Of a stretch of DNA of 64,000 nucleotides, positions 34,545 to 46,796 are shown piece after piece. The position numbers and the translations under genes were made by a program. How positions within the stretch are numbered: position 1 is the first letter of the stretch; each line of letters begins with the position of its first letter. The notes below the pieces were generated by a model. The model saw only the letters and a list, made by a program, of their open reading frames with translations. It was not told the origin of the DNA and ran no database searches. Source of the stretch: Ctena decussata (taxonomy: Eukaryota > Mollusca > Bivalvia > Lucinida > Lucinidae). Location: contig OZ022501.1 of the NCBI GenBank assembly GCA_963989385.1, positions 99,904,502 to 99,968,501 of the forward strand, written 5' to 3'.

Positions 34545-34756
34545 AACGACGACGGACGACAGACCAAGCCTATACTATAAGCTCACCTTGTTAGTCTTCG
34601 GCTCAGGTGAGCTAAAAATGAAGGAGCTATCAATTCGACTACAATTTCCCCATTATAAGTCAATGGGAGCTTTAGGTTGCCATAGAAACCAGAGTTTTCG
34701 CCCGAACTGCCCCAAAACCTATCTGAAGCCAGTTGGTCAATGTTGATAAAACTTTT
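34545..34756 (+). repeat. end module related to the 19.5-kb composite element
   Basis: GACGACGGACGACAGACCAA, CTATAAGCTCACC, CTTCGGCTCAGG and TGAGCTAAAA repeat the terminal hairpin of the 16.95-19.5-kb element. The following CCCCATTATAAGTCAATGGG and GAAACCAGAGTTTTCG match its 19.24-19.3-kb part. A third diverged end lies near 35160-35213. Confidence 0.6.
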
Positions 34757-35080
34757 ATATCACATGACGTCGCATCTGAGAGTGTAATAAAGCCATGCAT
34801 TAAAAACGATAATCCAGTAGTGGATTAAATATGCAAATTACGTAACGTTGTGCGTTGAAGTCCATAAAACGTCGCGTTTTCTAATGGCAAAATCGAGACG
34901 TTTTAGTGCAAAATTTGCTAATAAAACGTGATTTTGGTGTCATATGATAAACAGAATCTTGCATTCGTGCTCCGATATTATTGAATTTATTAAACTCGTT
35001 GGTTAAAACGATAAGATGCTCATGTTTTTCACAACTCGTTTAATAAATTCAATAATACACGAGCACTCATGTAAGACCAT
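34757..35080. mobile_element. composite MITE, copy 2
   Basis: Matches 7173-7488 in order and content, including GTAATAAAGCCATGCATTAA, GGTGTCATATGATAAAC and the terminal hairpin with TATTATTGAATTTATTAAAC. The apex between the two arms differs from copy 1. Confidence 0.78.
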
Positions 35081-35326
35081 CTATATATGAAGCTTCACTA
35101 GGGTGGGGCAACTTCGAAAGTGTGGACGACGACGACGACGACGAATTGACGACCGACCTTTGCTATACTACAAACTCACTTTGTGAACCGTTGGTCGGGT
35201 GAGTTAAAAGGGATTTCCCTTTTTAACGAGTATTGGTTGCAAATCCAGTTTTCGCGCAATAAGGTTTTTATCACGTGTTCAGTGAGTTGGAATGGGTCAG
35301 TTTAATTATTATCTTTGTAATGAATG

Positions 35327-35597
35327 ACGCCGTCGTCACTGGTTAGAGTGGCCCGGTTATTGTGCAGAGAGTCACCGGAAGGTCGAGAGTTTACGTCTCA
35401 CCGTCGTCATCCGACGACTAGAAAACTCTCACTGCCAACCAAGCAGTAAATGGGTACCTTTTTCGAATCAAGAAAGGATAAGGCAGCGAAAGGAGAGAGA
35501 TGGGATTCGCCTTTCATCAGCTGTGCCCAAGATACAGTTGGTCTCTAACCCCCACTGCCCCTACCGCTATTAGGCTATGGATAACTTTTACCTTTTC
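35327..35597 (+). mobile_element. tRNA-derived SINE-like element (family C), 271 bp
   Basis: The A-box-like TGGTTAGAGTGG lies near the start, and CCCAAGATACAGTTGGTCTC in the 3' part. The direct repeat AATGAATG flanks it at 35319-35326 and 35598-35605. Only one copy is in the window. Confidence 0.6.
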
Positions 35598-36179
35598 AAT
35601 GAATGGCAAAAAGGTTTTAACTGAAAAAATCAAAAGCAAATAGCAGGATTTTTATTTGTAACAGCATGATCATTTAAAACTTGAAGGGGAACGCAAAATA
35701 AGCTGCAAGTATATCTTGGAGCATAGTGCTTATCAGGTCCTTTATTTTGTTTCAATAATTTTCAAAATCGACTCAGATATAAGGAAATAGTAGTGGTTTG
35801 AGTAAGTTTAAAATGTCTGTCATGGATGCCGCCATATTTTAGGCTTTGTGACTTTACAGCAGTTTTCTAAATTACGTGGAATCTGAGCGTCTACAACGTT
35901 TACTTTCTCTAGACGATTTAACGGGTCAGTGACAGACATAGCTGTAAAATCTCAAAGACCTGTGACTTTTGTGTTGAGTACATGTGACAATATAACGGTA
36001 GAGAGACACCGGGCAGCCCATTGATGATGTAATCAGTAGCCGGAAGTGTCAATCAATTTCTGCGCTTGAAAAGACGTGTATAAGCTGCTTTGACTAGCCT
36101 GCTATCTTTATTAGATTAATTTGTTAAAAATCAAACCTATAAAATTTTGTCGATGGTGGATGAATAACGATTTTACGGC

Positions 36180-36350
36180 CTTTTTAACATAATTTCAGCC
36201 ATATCAGGACGATGGGTTGGTGATAATGAAAGGCTGTTTATGACTGAAAAGATACCCACTTCCAACGGTTTCGAGCCCGGGATTTATGTACGAATGCAGA
36301 GTCTAATCCCAGACTGGGCAGCTCGCTAATTTCCCATCGTCCCTTTTACC
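36180..36350 (-). mobile_element. SINE-like repeat (family E), copy 3
   Basis: Contains CAGCCATATCAGGACGATGG and a minus-strand B-box-like GGGCTCGAAACC, the same layout as 29620-29795. Confidence 0.55.
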
Positions 36351-36465
36351 GACGCGTAAAAGGGCGTTAGGGCATATGTGGGCTTTGGTGACTCAGACCA
36401 ACCTGTGTTTTGTGCACTACAGCTAAAGCATTACTGTTAGCCTGACGACTCTCACGTGTATTACC

Positions 36466-36690
36466 GGGGTGGTTGGGTGGTGCGATGGTGCTGGGTATAA
36501 CTTCCAATTCCGTGGCGTCCTACTGATTTGGATAATGGTGGGACAAGGGCCTACTGTGCTTGCAGTAGGTGCAGGTGGGGCTGTTAGGACACTTTTCTCG
36601 AGCTATCACACCTCTCTTCTTTCTCCCGACGGCCCGATATAGACTGAAATCCTGTCTCAAAGGGCCGTTAAACTCAAAACAACCAACCAA
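36466..36690 (+). mobile_element. SINE-like repeat (family D), copy 2
   Basis: Shares body and AACCAACCAAC tail with 26500-26702. Imperfect direct repeats CGTGTATTACC and CGTGTGTTACC flank it. Confidence 0.65.
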
Positions 36691-39590
36691 CGTGTGTTAC
36701 CAGAGTTACAGACTTTTGGACTGCACAGTTTTCTAGTGATTGTGTGTCACGCCGTAGTCCACTTGTTAGAGCGCATAGCTATTGCAAGGTCGCCAAACCA
36801 TTCAATCAACGTTAAAAAGTTCAATTGTCCACAACTTTCTTAATTCTCCATTTTGATCAAATCTGTGTCAAAACTCTTTGTTTGTAAAGTTCCTTAGTTT
36901 AAAGCATAATGTACTTTAAGGTTGCATTCCCCTTTAAGCACATCGGCATATTTTATTCGCTTAGAGTCACCATGACCTGCCAAAATGAAGAAAACATTGT
37001 TCTTGCAAACGAAAAATGTGATTCAACATGAAAGAGGGGTGCGGTGAACAGGTCATCCCTGTTACTTCTGTGTCATTCCTATTACCATGGCCAACAACAG
37101 ACTATAATATGCCGCTTAAACTGTTCTGGAATAGACACGGTATTTTCAAATTAGGCTATTTGAAAGAATTATAAATAGTCAAACACAACCACCTTTCATA
37201 TTTTACATATTTAGCCATATTTACAGTGTCATCCCTGTTACTTTTATATGGGTAACAGGGATGACAGTAACAGGGATGACAAAAAGTATGCAAACTCACA
37301 CTTACTTTGCATTCTGCAAGAAAAAACTTGAAAAAGTTTACACAATAATATTGAAGTCCATCACACTTTTTCGATGTTTGTATTTTTTTTCTTTGCAGCA
37401 TACTATTGTTATAGAAAGACTGGTAACAGGGATGACAATTTACTTGTCTTACTCACTACTTACTTATGATGATTGTTTCATATTTACCTCTAAGCAAACT
37501 TCGTGTAAAATAATTTATGTTTTTTTTATAAAATTGGCGCTCCTTACCTCACAAAAGTCCAGCCGAAGGTCAATTTCATGGGTAGTAACTCTGTCTAAAC
37601 TACAACTGCAACTGCGGTAACAGGGATGACACGAACAGTGGGACATACCAAAACAAACCTGACACGGCTTCAAATCAAAACCAACGAGTATACGATGCTT
37701 CTGTCATTTGTAGGTTTCTATCATAGACTAACATCATGTCTCTATTTGTTTCGTTTATACTCGCACTTTTTGTTAAACTGAAGTTCAACCTTCACTTTTT
37801 TGCAGTGGGACAAGCAAAAACAAGGGGGGTAACTCTAAATTTCTTTAAAAAAGAAATATGAGCAACTGCATAAGTAGCCCAGTCACTGTCGTAAATGTTA
37901 GATAATCGGTTACTTTAATTAAAACATACTACCAAAGGCAAGGTACTGGAACTAGAAAAAAGATATACATGTATTTAGATGAGGGACAGGAATTCCTCAA
38001 CTTTTGTAGAATGACTCATATACACTGTTGGTTTTGCTCTGTATTCAGGAGAATCGGTTCAAACAACGCACCAGTGGAGAAAAAGAATTTTCTTCTGTCA
38101 TCCTTAGAAGAGGATGGCGAAATCTTCTCAACTTAGAGCACTCTCTCTCTCTGTAATGTATATCCACATATACTTAATCTTTTGGACATATTGGCTGTCT
38201 CGCAGTATTGGTAAAGTCCATATACATGTGGGACCATTAGAAACTTGGTCAGATAATCTTGAAAATATTAATGGTCAGTCTGTACTTTAGCAAGGTTACT
38301 GACCGGACAGGATTTAATAAGATTTGACTTGTTTGCTCCAGTTCTACTTAATACCTGTTAAATCTAGTTTTGATTAAAACTTGAGCTGGTAACGCTAGGA
38401 AAGACAGATTGGCCTGCGCATTATTGCTTTGCAGTCTGACAAGACTTGTTGGCTTGCACAGTGAATGGGTCATCATTGTTATACTGAAAATGCACTGAAA
38501 GAATAATTCTCTGGCTGGAATGCATAGTAGCGCAGGCCATTCTGATTCTCCATCCAAAATGTCTTAACGCTTTCAGGAGAAGCAAACCTGCCATTTTGAA
38601 GTTTTGCCCACACCCCCTTCTCCCTGCTCATTAGGGCTCAATTCTTAAATGAAACAATTTGCTCATAGAATAGCAAACTATTTCCTCTAAGAGCAGACCC
38701 CGTTTTGAAGGGTTTTTGAAAAGGGAAGCAAAGAAGAACAACAAAACCTGCCTCCTTTTGTGAAAATGGTGGTAAAACATGGAGGCTGATCCGTCCAACT
38801 TCGACGAGAAACCTTTGTACGTGTGATCATTGCAACAAATGGTTCATTTACAAACGTGATTTAACAAAATATTTGTCACATTTTTCTTTGACAAATAGGT
38901 AGCTCCGCGTGAACGCAAAATGTTTGGCAAACTTTTTTTGTCATAGTTTCTGTGACAAAGAAACTTTGCTCGTGTGAACGAATATTCCAGGGTATATGAT
39001 TGGTAACAAAGCACCAAGTTGCCCGCAAAATTTTTATGTTGAAGAGAAGTGGAGACAAATGAAAATTTATTGAAGACTGCCTAGAAAGTTGTAATAACCC
39101 AGTTTTGCTTCACCGAATATCTAAATTCAGTTTGAATACCTGACTGAGGACAATCTTTGAATGCCTTGGTGAAACCAAACAATTCCTAAACCTTTTCAGA
39201 ACTATGTAATAAATGGAAAAGTAGCGTTTTTATTGAAGTTTGATGATAAGGTGGAGTTAAATATAACTTCACAATAAGGGTGTAATTCTAATTGAACAAC
39301 TGAATAGCTTTTGAAATTGCGTCTAACAATAAAAAGCCTAACACAATGCAGTTAAACGATATTTTGGTCTAAAAATTATGTTAATTTTCAGACAGGACAT
39401 TTAATTTAGCCTCTGTAAACGTTTGTTTATAGCAGATGCAATGTGCATAATTTTTCAAGCAGTTTTGGTTTCAGCCTATACTTCTGCTAGACCGAATTAG
39501 TGTGGTGCTGTTAGAAAACTTGCTTTTGATAGATTTCCCACGCAGCCTGCTCAGATACGTAGTCTAGATAGGATCGTTCTGAATTTTAAG

Positions 39591-39686
39591 AAAGGCATTG
39601 CGCATGCTAGAACCAGCAAATGTCCATGCGCAGTCTCGTTTGATGAGACTGCGCATGCGCATAGGCTGGTTTGGGCATGCGCAGTT
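39591..39686. repeat. imperfect hairpin rich in GCGCATGC
   Basis: Arms TGCGCATGCTAGAACCAGCA...TGCGCAGTCTC and GAGACTGCGCATGCGCATAG...GGGCATGCGCA pair around TTTGAT. Likely a small fold-back element. Confidence 0.6.
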
Positions 39687-40324
39687 TTGATATACTTGGT
39701 CACGAGGAGGCTCATGTGGGCTCGTAAACAACCTGTCAATAAAAGAGGAAAATTAAATACACCGATTGATAAAGTTTCTTAAAGTAGGTATTAAAATTCA
39801 GTTTAAGGAGTTATCTTTAATAGGTCTAGGTCAAAGTCTTTGTGTGCAAGCCGTTACCCGAAGATCGTAACGTAATGTATCAAAGAATTGAATTGCATCG
39901 TGACATAGAAATTTAAACAGGTTTAAAGAATTAGAAGGACAAGGTTTGTTAGGATGAAGTTTAATGTGACCTTGATAATGCAAAGTTGATTTAAAAAGTG
40001 AAAATTTTATATAACTTGCAGACGGATTTGAAATCGAAAGACGTGCTATAGTCTCTAGCAAAGAACACAAACGGGCATGAAATCCCTTATGAGCAAAACT
40101 ACGAGGCGGCACACTATGATCAGCTAGTATGAGGGTTTTGCTTGCAAGGGTGGGCGCTAAACATAGGAAAAAAGCTTTGCGTGGCCTACATATAGATGCA
40201 GATATCCAGAAAAGGCAACAGCCTTAAGACGCATCCCACCTAAGACACCGAAAGGAAAAGTAAGGAACCCAAACGACATATCAGAACAGTACATCTTCGA
40301 TAATAAACACAGCCAGCCAAACAG

Positions 40325-40411
40325 AGAAAATAAAACAGACAAGATTGCTTTTGATGTTGTATTTTTCTACAAAAATACAACATCAAAAGCCATCTTACCT
40401 GTTTTATCTTC
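40325..40411. repeat. hairpin with ~40-bp arms
   Basis: GCTTTTGATGTTGTATTTTT and its exact complement flank a short CTAC apex. Pairing extends outward through GAAAATAAAACAG and CTGTTTTATCTTC. Confidence 0.7.
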
Positions 40412-41389
40412 AAAACTACAAAACTGGACGCAAAATGGACCGCTATACAGGTGACCAAAATGTTAGTTATACAATAAACAGGAGCCACATTAGACGTTTC
40501 TGCCTCGGAACGGAAAAAGCTTAAGCTAGTGGGGACTTGAACTAGTTTTACGCCCTCAACCTCACACAGAGGCCGCCAAACTCATGTTATATATTTTGAT
40601 GTTTGTCCTGGATAGTTGCTTTGTTTCTCTAAAGTAAGATACTGCACTGGCTTCCTGCTCTTTTGTAGTTTCAATCCCCTCACACTGAACATCTACCGAA
40701 CCCCCCCTCTGCTTTCTTCATAGACTTTTTTTTAAATATTTACCTAACTTCCTTATCTTCTGCTCCTGCGGGGTCACACCTCTTCCTCAACAGAAACAAT
40801 AAAAAGATCTTGGTGATCTTGAGATTTTCAGCGACGTTCAGCACTGCCTTGTATGTAGTAATCATGGCATGCATATCTATGTCTTCATTCATCATAGCAA
40901 TACCCCCTTAGCCCTTCAGGGCCGAAACCAAGCCTTTCTGACTACGGAATTCTGTAGATGAATTAAGAGGATCATGATCATCACAAGGTCATGTGCCCAC
41001 TTCAGTGTCTGCTCTAAAGGAAAGTTCTTTGTCCTAAGGATGGAAATGTCACAAACAGGTAGCAATTGTTGAAGGAAGCATAGTTTCACCAATGATCACA
41101 AAGAACCACAGCTTTCAAAGCCGAAACTAACGAATATGGCTCATAAAACCAAACCGAGACTGATGCTTTTACTCTCATGGATAGGTTCTTTGCTCTAACT
41201 GACAGAAAGCTCTCTTGGAACTAGTGCCAACACGACAAGGACTAAAAGTTTTTCTAAAGAAGACAGAAAATGACCGTAACTTTCTAAAACTGGCCTTCCA
41301 GTTATACAGAGCAAGATTTGCGGCAACATTGAGCAGTTGGGGGACTCGGATACTGTGCAACTAGTTGAAACCATTGTAGGTAGAACTGT

Positions 41390-43340
41390 TCTTCCTTAGT
41401 TTAAACTTTATTTATTTGTACAAATTTCTGACATACATACAAATACATTTCATGGACATAAACAATTCATACAAAAGGGATTCAGAAGAAAGTCACAATG
41501 ACTTTTTTAAACTGTGCTTCCTTTACCAGTCTTGCTTTGGTATGCAAAACCTGTTACCATGCAGGCACTGTGATCGTTAGCGAGACGTTGGGGGAAAAAA
41601 GGCGAAATAAACCACGACGAGATGATTGCTCTCCGTGATAGGAGTAGGACTCGAATTTCAAGCCATAGAAAACGAGTTAAGATAGTTATGAAACAAGTGT
41701 TTTCTGTGCTTCTTGTTTTTCTGTTTGACTGGTATATTGTAATAATTGACAGTTTATATGTTTAATGTTTGTAACACAGTATGAAAGTGCTCGCCGAATG
41801 ACCTCTTCTGAGGCAATTACAGCCTTTGTTTAGTCAGCGCTTCTTCACGATTTCTACTGTTTAAAAGTTTTAAAATCGAAATATAATATAGGGTTACACA
41901 GATTATGACGATAACGTTTAAATGGCAGCCCTACATGCAATATTGACGTTCAACACTTATAATTTAGGGTTTTAAGTGAAAATGAACAAGAGCACTGAAA
42001 TTCAACCTAGCCACTAATGTTTAAATACCCAATATATGGTGTACATATCCATCTATTATGGCCACAGCTATTGCAATTTTGCTAAATGCTTAAGATGGAT
42101 TTGTGAAGTCCTCATAAGTCCGTTTGGTTGTGCTTGCTCATCCGAGTCTTCAACTTTAAATATGGCTTGAGTAATTTTTTTCTTGTTTTCATATGTGGAA
42201 AAAAGAAAGATTAAAATAGTAATAGTAATAGTGCACCCTCTTTAAACATTGTATAAATAAAAATAAAATAAAATAAAAACGAACATCGAATTTCCAGGGT
42301 ATGCATGGTTGCCGTCGGATGATCGACTTCGTTTTTTAAGTATCAGCATCCCTTTGTTGCAGCTGGAGGCCTGTGATCAAAGCAGTTACCGTTGTCGGCT
42401 GTGGGCGCCTTAGGACAGGCCAAAATTATTGTAGTTGTTTTCCTTTTCTCCGATATTGAGCTATTCAATTTTTAATTGGTTTGCGTGTGCAGAAACATTT
42501 AAACTTAATTGTCCCTTCCATTGTAAAGGTTAAAATTATGTTATCATATCTATAATGGAAAATAGGTGATTTTAATGACAGAATGGATTTATCAAAGTAA
42601 CCTATTTCCCTCATATTGCCTGTTCAAAGGAATTGGAACATATTTCTTACTCTAATGAATGTTGGGAAAACTGTTATCTAGCGGGTAATTTGAATACTTT
42701 CCCACACCGAACAATACATTTGCATATCAAATTTTAACTTAATGTTTTCTTAGTCCGTGCAGTATTCTTAATTACGCATATTGAACTAAGTCCGTATAAT
42801 TAGTTCTGTAGCATAGTTAAAATGGCAGCCATTTCCTTATCTATTGCAATAACATTTTCATTATCATTCCCATTAAAATACTATGATCAGCTGTACTGCT
42901 TTTACTACTTGCCTCCATGTTATAATGTAGAACAAATGTTTAAATGAGAAAGTGCTGATCTAATGTCTTCAAATTAGGCGTTCATTCATATCGTGCTATA
43001 TATTATATTTTGTCCTCTTATATCATAATATATCATATTAATATCAAATCTGGTCGTTTGCAGTGAAATATAGTATTATAATTTACTAACAGTGATTATA
43101 ATGTACATTAGAGGACCATCATATGAAGACGGTAGGAGGTTAATAAACCAGGTCTGGGTCCTGCCTCCAGTCAGATTTAAATCTAGAACATGATATACTT
43201 AATTAACCCTTATCTGTTCAATAGATTTCTAGATGAATTTAAAGTAGCAGACGCATATTTTGAAGGTCTAGCTCTCTATATACTGTGAAATTATAAGATA
43301 TAGTGAAGACCTCGATCTTGCTGCTCCCCAACGAACAGTC
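41390..43340. other. no gene or clear element seen
   Basis: AT-rich DNA with short A/T runs (e.g. AAATAAAATAAAATAAAA near 42260). No ORF with protein-like composition and no repeat termini were recognised. Confidence 0.55.
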
Positions 43341-43359
43341 TAATACAGGTCTACGCTGG

Positions 43360-43590
43360 TTACGATGCCCCAGTAGGCTGAAAGTCAAGGCTTTGTTCTA
43401 CTTCTGTATAACCTGGATAGCACTTCACAATTTTAATTGCCAATTCACATCTGGGGCAGAAACGACATAAAAATTTGAAATTGCCATTAAACCAGTAAAA
43501 ATCAAATACAGTATATCTACCGGTAGGTAAATTACGCACAGTCTCGTCAATTATCGAAGGTATAACATACGGACTGAAATCACGTGACAA
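43360..43590 (-). CDS. possible small ORF or terminal exon, 76 residues
   Basis: This ORF has a plausible protein composition, including FKFLCRFCPRCELAIKIVKC followed by YPGYTEVEQSLDFQPTGAS, with four closely spaced cysteines. It is not obviously repeat-derived. I do not recognise a family. The upstream context gives no strong start or acceptor, so it may be a chance ORF or the last exon of an unseen gene. Confidence 0.18.
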   Translation of the reverse strand: MSRDFSPYVIPSIIDETVRNLPTGRYTVFDFYWFNGNFKFLCRFCPRCELAIKIVKCYPGYTEVEQSLDFQPTGAS

Positions 43591-44049
43591 GGTACCTAAC
43601 CATGAATTTTAAGCGAACAACCAAAACTCATACCATCATGATATACACCCAGTCTCTTCAGAATCCTTGTGCACACCCAGTCCATGGATATAGAGGAATG
43701 TACACGGACAGTCCATGGATGACAGTCCATGGATATAGAGGAATCTAAGAAGACTCCGACTTGTGAATGTGCATGCTGATTTTTGTCGTCGCAACTGGCC
43801 CGTAAGCTAGCTGTCCAGCTATCTACTGATAGTTGACGGGGAGTATGGAATTAAGTTCGTCCATGTTTCCGTCCGGCCATCCATGTCAAGTGTCCGAAGA
43901 AGTATATGCATCCAATTTAAAAGTTATCAGCCTGTAAACGTCACACTGGAGGTTAACTTTCCCTCCGAAAAAAATGCTATCCTAAGTGTTGAAATGAACT
44001 GACTCTTTGACCAGATTCTTTGCCGCCCATATGGAGAAATTATGACCAG

Positions 44050-44143
44050 CGTCTGGCGCCGAGTTTATCCTCCCTCGAAGAAAGAGTCTTTTAAGGACTT
44101 AAAATACTCTTTCTTCGAGGGAGGATAAACTCGGCGCCAGACG
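44050..44143. mobile_element. 94-bp near-perfect hairpin
   Basis: Left arm CGTCTGGCGCCGAGTTTATC...CGAAGAAAGAGT and right arm ACTCTTTCTTCG...GATAAACTCGGCGCCAGACG are complementary with almost no mismatch, around an 8-10-base apex. Confidence 0.8.
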
Positions 44144-45394
44144 TTGCGAGTTATGTATTCGTTCGATTGTGCCTCCTGGGAACATCGAATTGGACGAAAA
44201 AATGAATGAATGAAATAAAATAAATACAAAAATAAAACGATTTCTGCAGACGAATAGATGATCAGATCTGATACAGAATGAACTCATTATTATCAACAAA
44301 ATGCCCAGACAAGTTTAACAAGTAAACTAGCAATTCTAGTTTCTCACGAATGTTATGCCTATTCGTTGGCCCGGGTTCTTACGTATAGAAGAATCCACAG
44401 ATTATGGTTTGGACTAACTTTTCAAAGGTATACACTCCACAGGCAACCAAATGCCAAATAATGTCTAAAGCCGTTTTGAAGTGCTTGAACAAATAACTGA
44501 GGCCCTGCTGATGATGGCGGTATTCTATGGCTGAAACTCTGTTCTGTCTCTGAAGCATGGCTATGAGGTGTAGTGGCCAATGATTTCGTCCATGGTGAGC
44601 AAGCTCTACAGGTGACTAGCAAGAAAAAAAAAGCTATTGGATAAAATATAATGTCAGTCTTAAATCGTTCTCATATTCATATTATTTGCTATCGCTTTTG
44701 CAAATTAAACTGTTAAATGCACGACCTTGGGGTATTATAAAGGAGAGGACCTCCTCGTGGTATTTAATATAATATTCTCAACGTAAAAAGTACATATTTG
44801 CATAAATATGAATGAATTTTCATGCCTCTCAGTTCTATTTTTAGTTTTGTTTGACGTTATTTTATGCCTGTATTATTATGGCAACTTTCAGAATTGCAGT
44901 TGAGCAATTTTCATCGAGGGAAGGGCGAGAACTAAGATCTATTTTAAGATCTGTTGTCTTGTCTTCAGTGACATGGAGCAGGCATGTTATTAGATTAGTA
45001 TGTTCTAATTATATTTATTCAAGCTGAAACTGATCACCAACGTCGCTCCTTTAGGCATGCCTAATAGGATTGGATAACCATGTTCTTATTTGAGGTGAAT
45101 GGGGCCTCTTTCAGGGGAATCAGCTCTGTCAATGTCATATTTGCCTGCCTTATCAATAGGGGCTACTCTTAAAGAAATGAATTTGCTCCATTAGGAGCCT
45201 TGAAAAGTGCTTCGTTGTTCAAAGAGGTTAATAAGAAGTCTGAAAATTGTCTCTCTTTGCAAGAATTAATGGCGGAAAAACAGATAGATACACCTAGGTA
45301 CCTTGATATTGGGACATTACAGCCTCAGCAAAAAGTGTAGATCAAATTCAGATTGCTGCTTTAAAATAAGCAATGTGATCAGGGGTTTATTGAG

Positions 45395-45510
45395 CCGTCT
45401 ATTGCACACAGCCATTCGTTATCACCCTCCAATTGTCCTGATATGACTTAAATACTGTTGAAAGGACATAAATCGCTGGTCAGGGATTCCGCCAGTTAGG
45501 TCTGACAAAT
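45395..45510 (+). mobile_element. fragment of SINE family B
   Basis: CACACAGCCATTCGTTATCA...GTCCTGATATGACTTAAATACTG matches the 3' body of the SINE at 27533. The tRNA head is absent. Confidence 0.6.
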
Positions 45511-46037
45511 CACCAGATGCTAAAATCAACTTGTTCTTTTTTTTTAAAGATTTTTAAGATAAGTATCGTAATTGGTCATAGTGTCCCAATATTTAGGGTG
45601 AAATGTGATGTATAGAAGCAGGTAGCAATATTTATAGGAAACACATCGTTACAATACAAAACTGGTTCTCAGGCACACGCAAACAGCACAAGCCCAGACC
45701 TCCGACCACCGTGCGTACATGCACAGTCTTACCAGTATGAGCGTTTCGCTTTCTGAATGTAGAAAATTAACTGGTATGACAAGCAACGAAGCCGCCACGC
45801 TGGGTCGTTCTTGTTTCCCTTCCTTCTGAATCCCCCATCTTCTGTTAACCTCTGCTTGTACAACTGTTGACGCAGTTTATACAAATAAAGTTTAAACCTA
45901 AGGTCCATTGTACAGCCTACTTTAAAAAAGAGGACATTTTTCCGGGTTACTGTTTGAAATTCCAGTAAATGTTTTGGTTTTATCGTAAGCTGCCAAACTC
46001 AACTTCTGTTATTGTTTCATGTTAACATATTGACTTT

Positions 46038-46340
46038 ATGCATATGATATTTACATTCTTTCATAATTTTATTGACTTACATTCTGGAAAAATTGGACAA
46101 CAGGTTGACTCAGCTATTAAATATTTAAACAACAACAATGTAGATGGTTCAGCAAAACTAGGTCCGGACCTTCCTATTATTGGCCCAGACAATTATTTAG
46201 TTAACATGTTTCACATCTTGGCGCCCGCGCAATTCCATCTCCTCGTGGAAATTAATACTTCAAGCATCGGCAGATACGCAGTCAAATTAAAACACTGCTC
46301 ATATACATTTCAAGCATATTTGTGCACACTATCTACACAC
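46038..46340 (+). CDS. weak ORF candidate upstream of a hairpin MITE
   Basis: The first ~100 codons of a 135-codon ORF include GKIGQQVDSAIKYLNNNN and GSAKLGPDLPIIGPDN, which look protein-like. The last third is the inverted-repeat element at 46337-46531, so the ORF end is not native. No family is recognised. It is recorded as a possible exon fragment only. Confidence 0.12.
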
Positions 46341-46531
46341 CTGGTTAACTATGTTTTCAAGTATGTTACGAAACTAAAACGAGCTGTTACGAAACGAAAA
46401 ATTGTCCTAGTTACCAAACGACCTGGTCATCAGGTCGTTTGGTAACTAGGACAAATTTTCGTTTCGTATCAGCTCTTTTTCGTTTCGTAACAAGCCTTTT
46501 ATACTTGTATATACATAGCTAATCAGGGGTG
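46337..46531. mobile_element. hairpin MITE, 'CTGGTTAACTATG' family, copy 2
   Basis: The left terminus CACCTGGTTAACTATG and the complement of the right terminus (CTTGTATATACATAGCTAAT...GGGGTG) agree with the copy at 4629-4836. The hairpin arms include ACGAAACGAAAAATTGTCCT and AGTTACCAAACGACCTG around ATCA. Confidence 0.78.
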
Positions 46532-46796
46532 ATTTACAATGAACTGAAAAATTGGTTAAATTATCACAAAACTCCTGGAAGTGGCTATTTGAATATTTGG
46601 CCATTTCAGGAGTTTACTGACAACTCCACCAGTTTAGCTTTCATTAAATTAATTTTTGTACTAATATATGCTTTATATACATATCAGACGAATATACCTC
46701 TTAAATTTTGGCAATACATTCGGATAGTCTTTTTTTAATTTGCGAGTGGGGATGGAATTGTGCGTTTGCGAGGCATTCTGTTTGCTCTTCTTTAGA

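Larger units (their letters stand above)
33022..38023. mobile_element. ~5-kb TIR element with repeated GGTAACAGGGATGACA motifs, heavily nested
   Basis: The left end ATATGGGTCATTCTACAAAA and the complement of the right end (TTTTGTAGAATGACTCATAT) form inverted termini flanked by TATA-type sequence. Between them GGTAACAGGRATGACA occurs about nine times in both orientations, at 33215, 33552, 34087, 37051, 37071, 37227, 37250, 37267, 37422 and 37614. These cluster toward the two ends; the middle is filled by other inserted repeats. Such spaced motifs are what transposase-binding subterminal repeats look like. No intact transposase is seen. Confidence 0.6.

Noticed and set aside
37261..37620. 119-codon plus-strand ORF with VTGMT repeats
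   Set aside because: The repeated VTGMT comes from the GGTAACAGGGATGACA motif in one frame; the rest is Phe/Leu/Tyr-rich AT-driven sequence.
38870..39060. Hairpin MITE around repeated CGTGTGAACG and TTTGTCAC blocks
   Set aside because: Blocks recur but arms do not pair over a useful length and no consistent ends were found.
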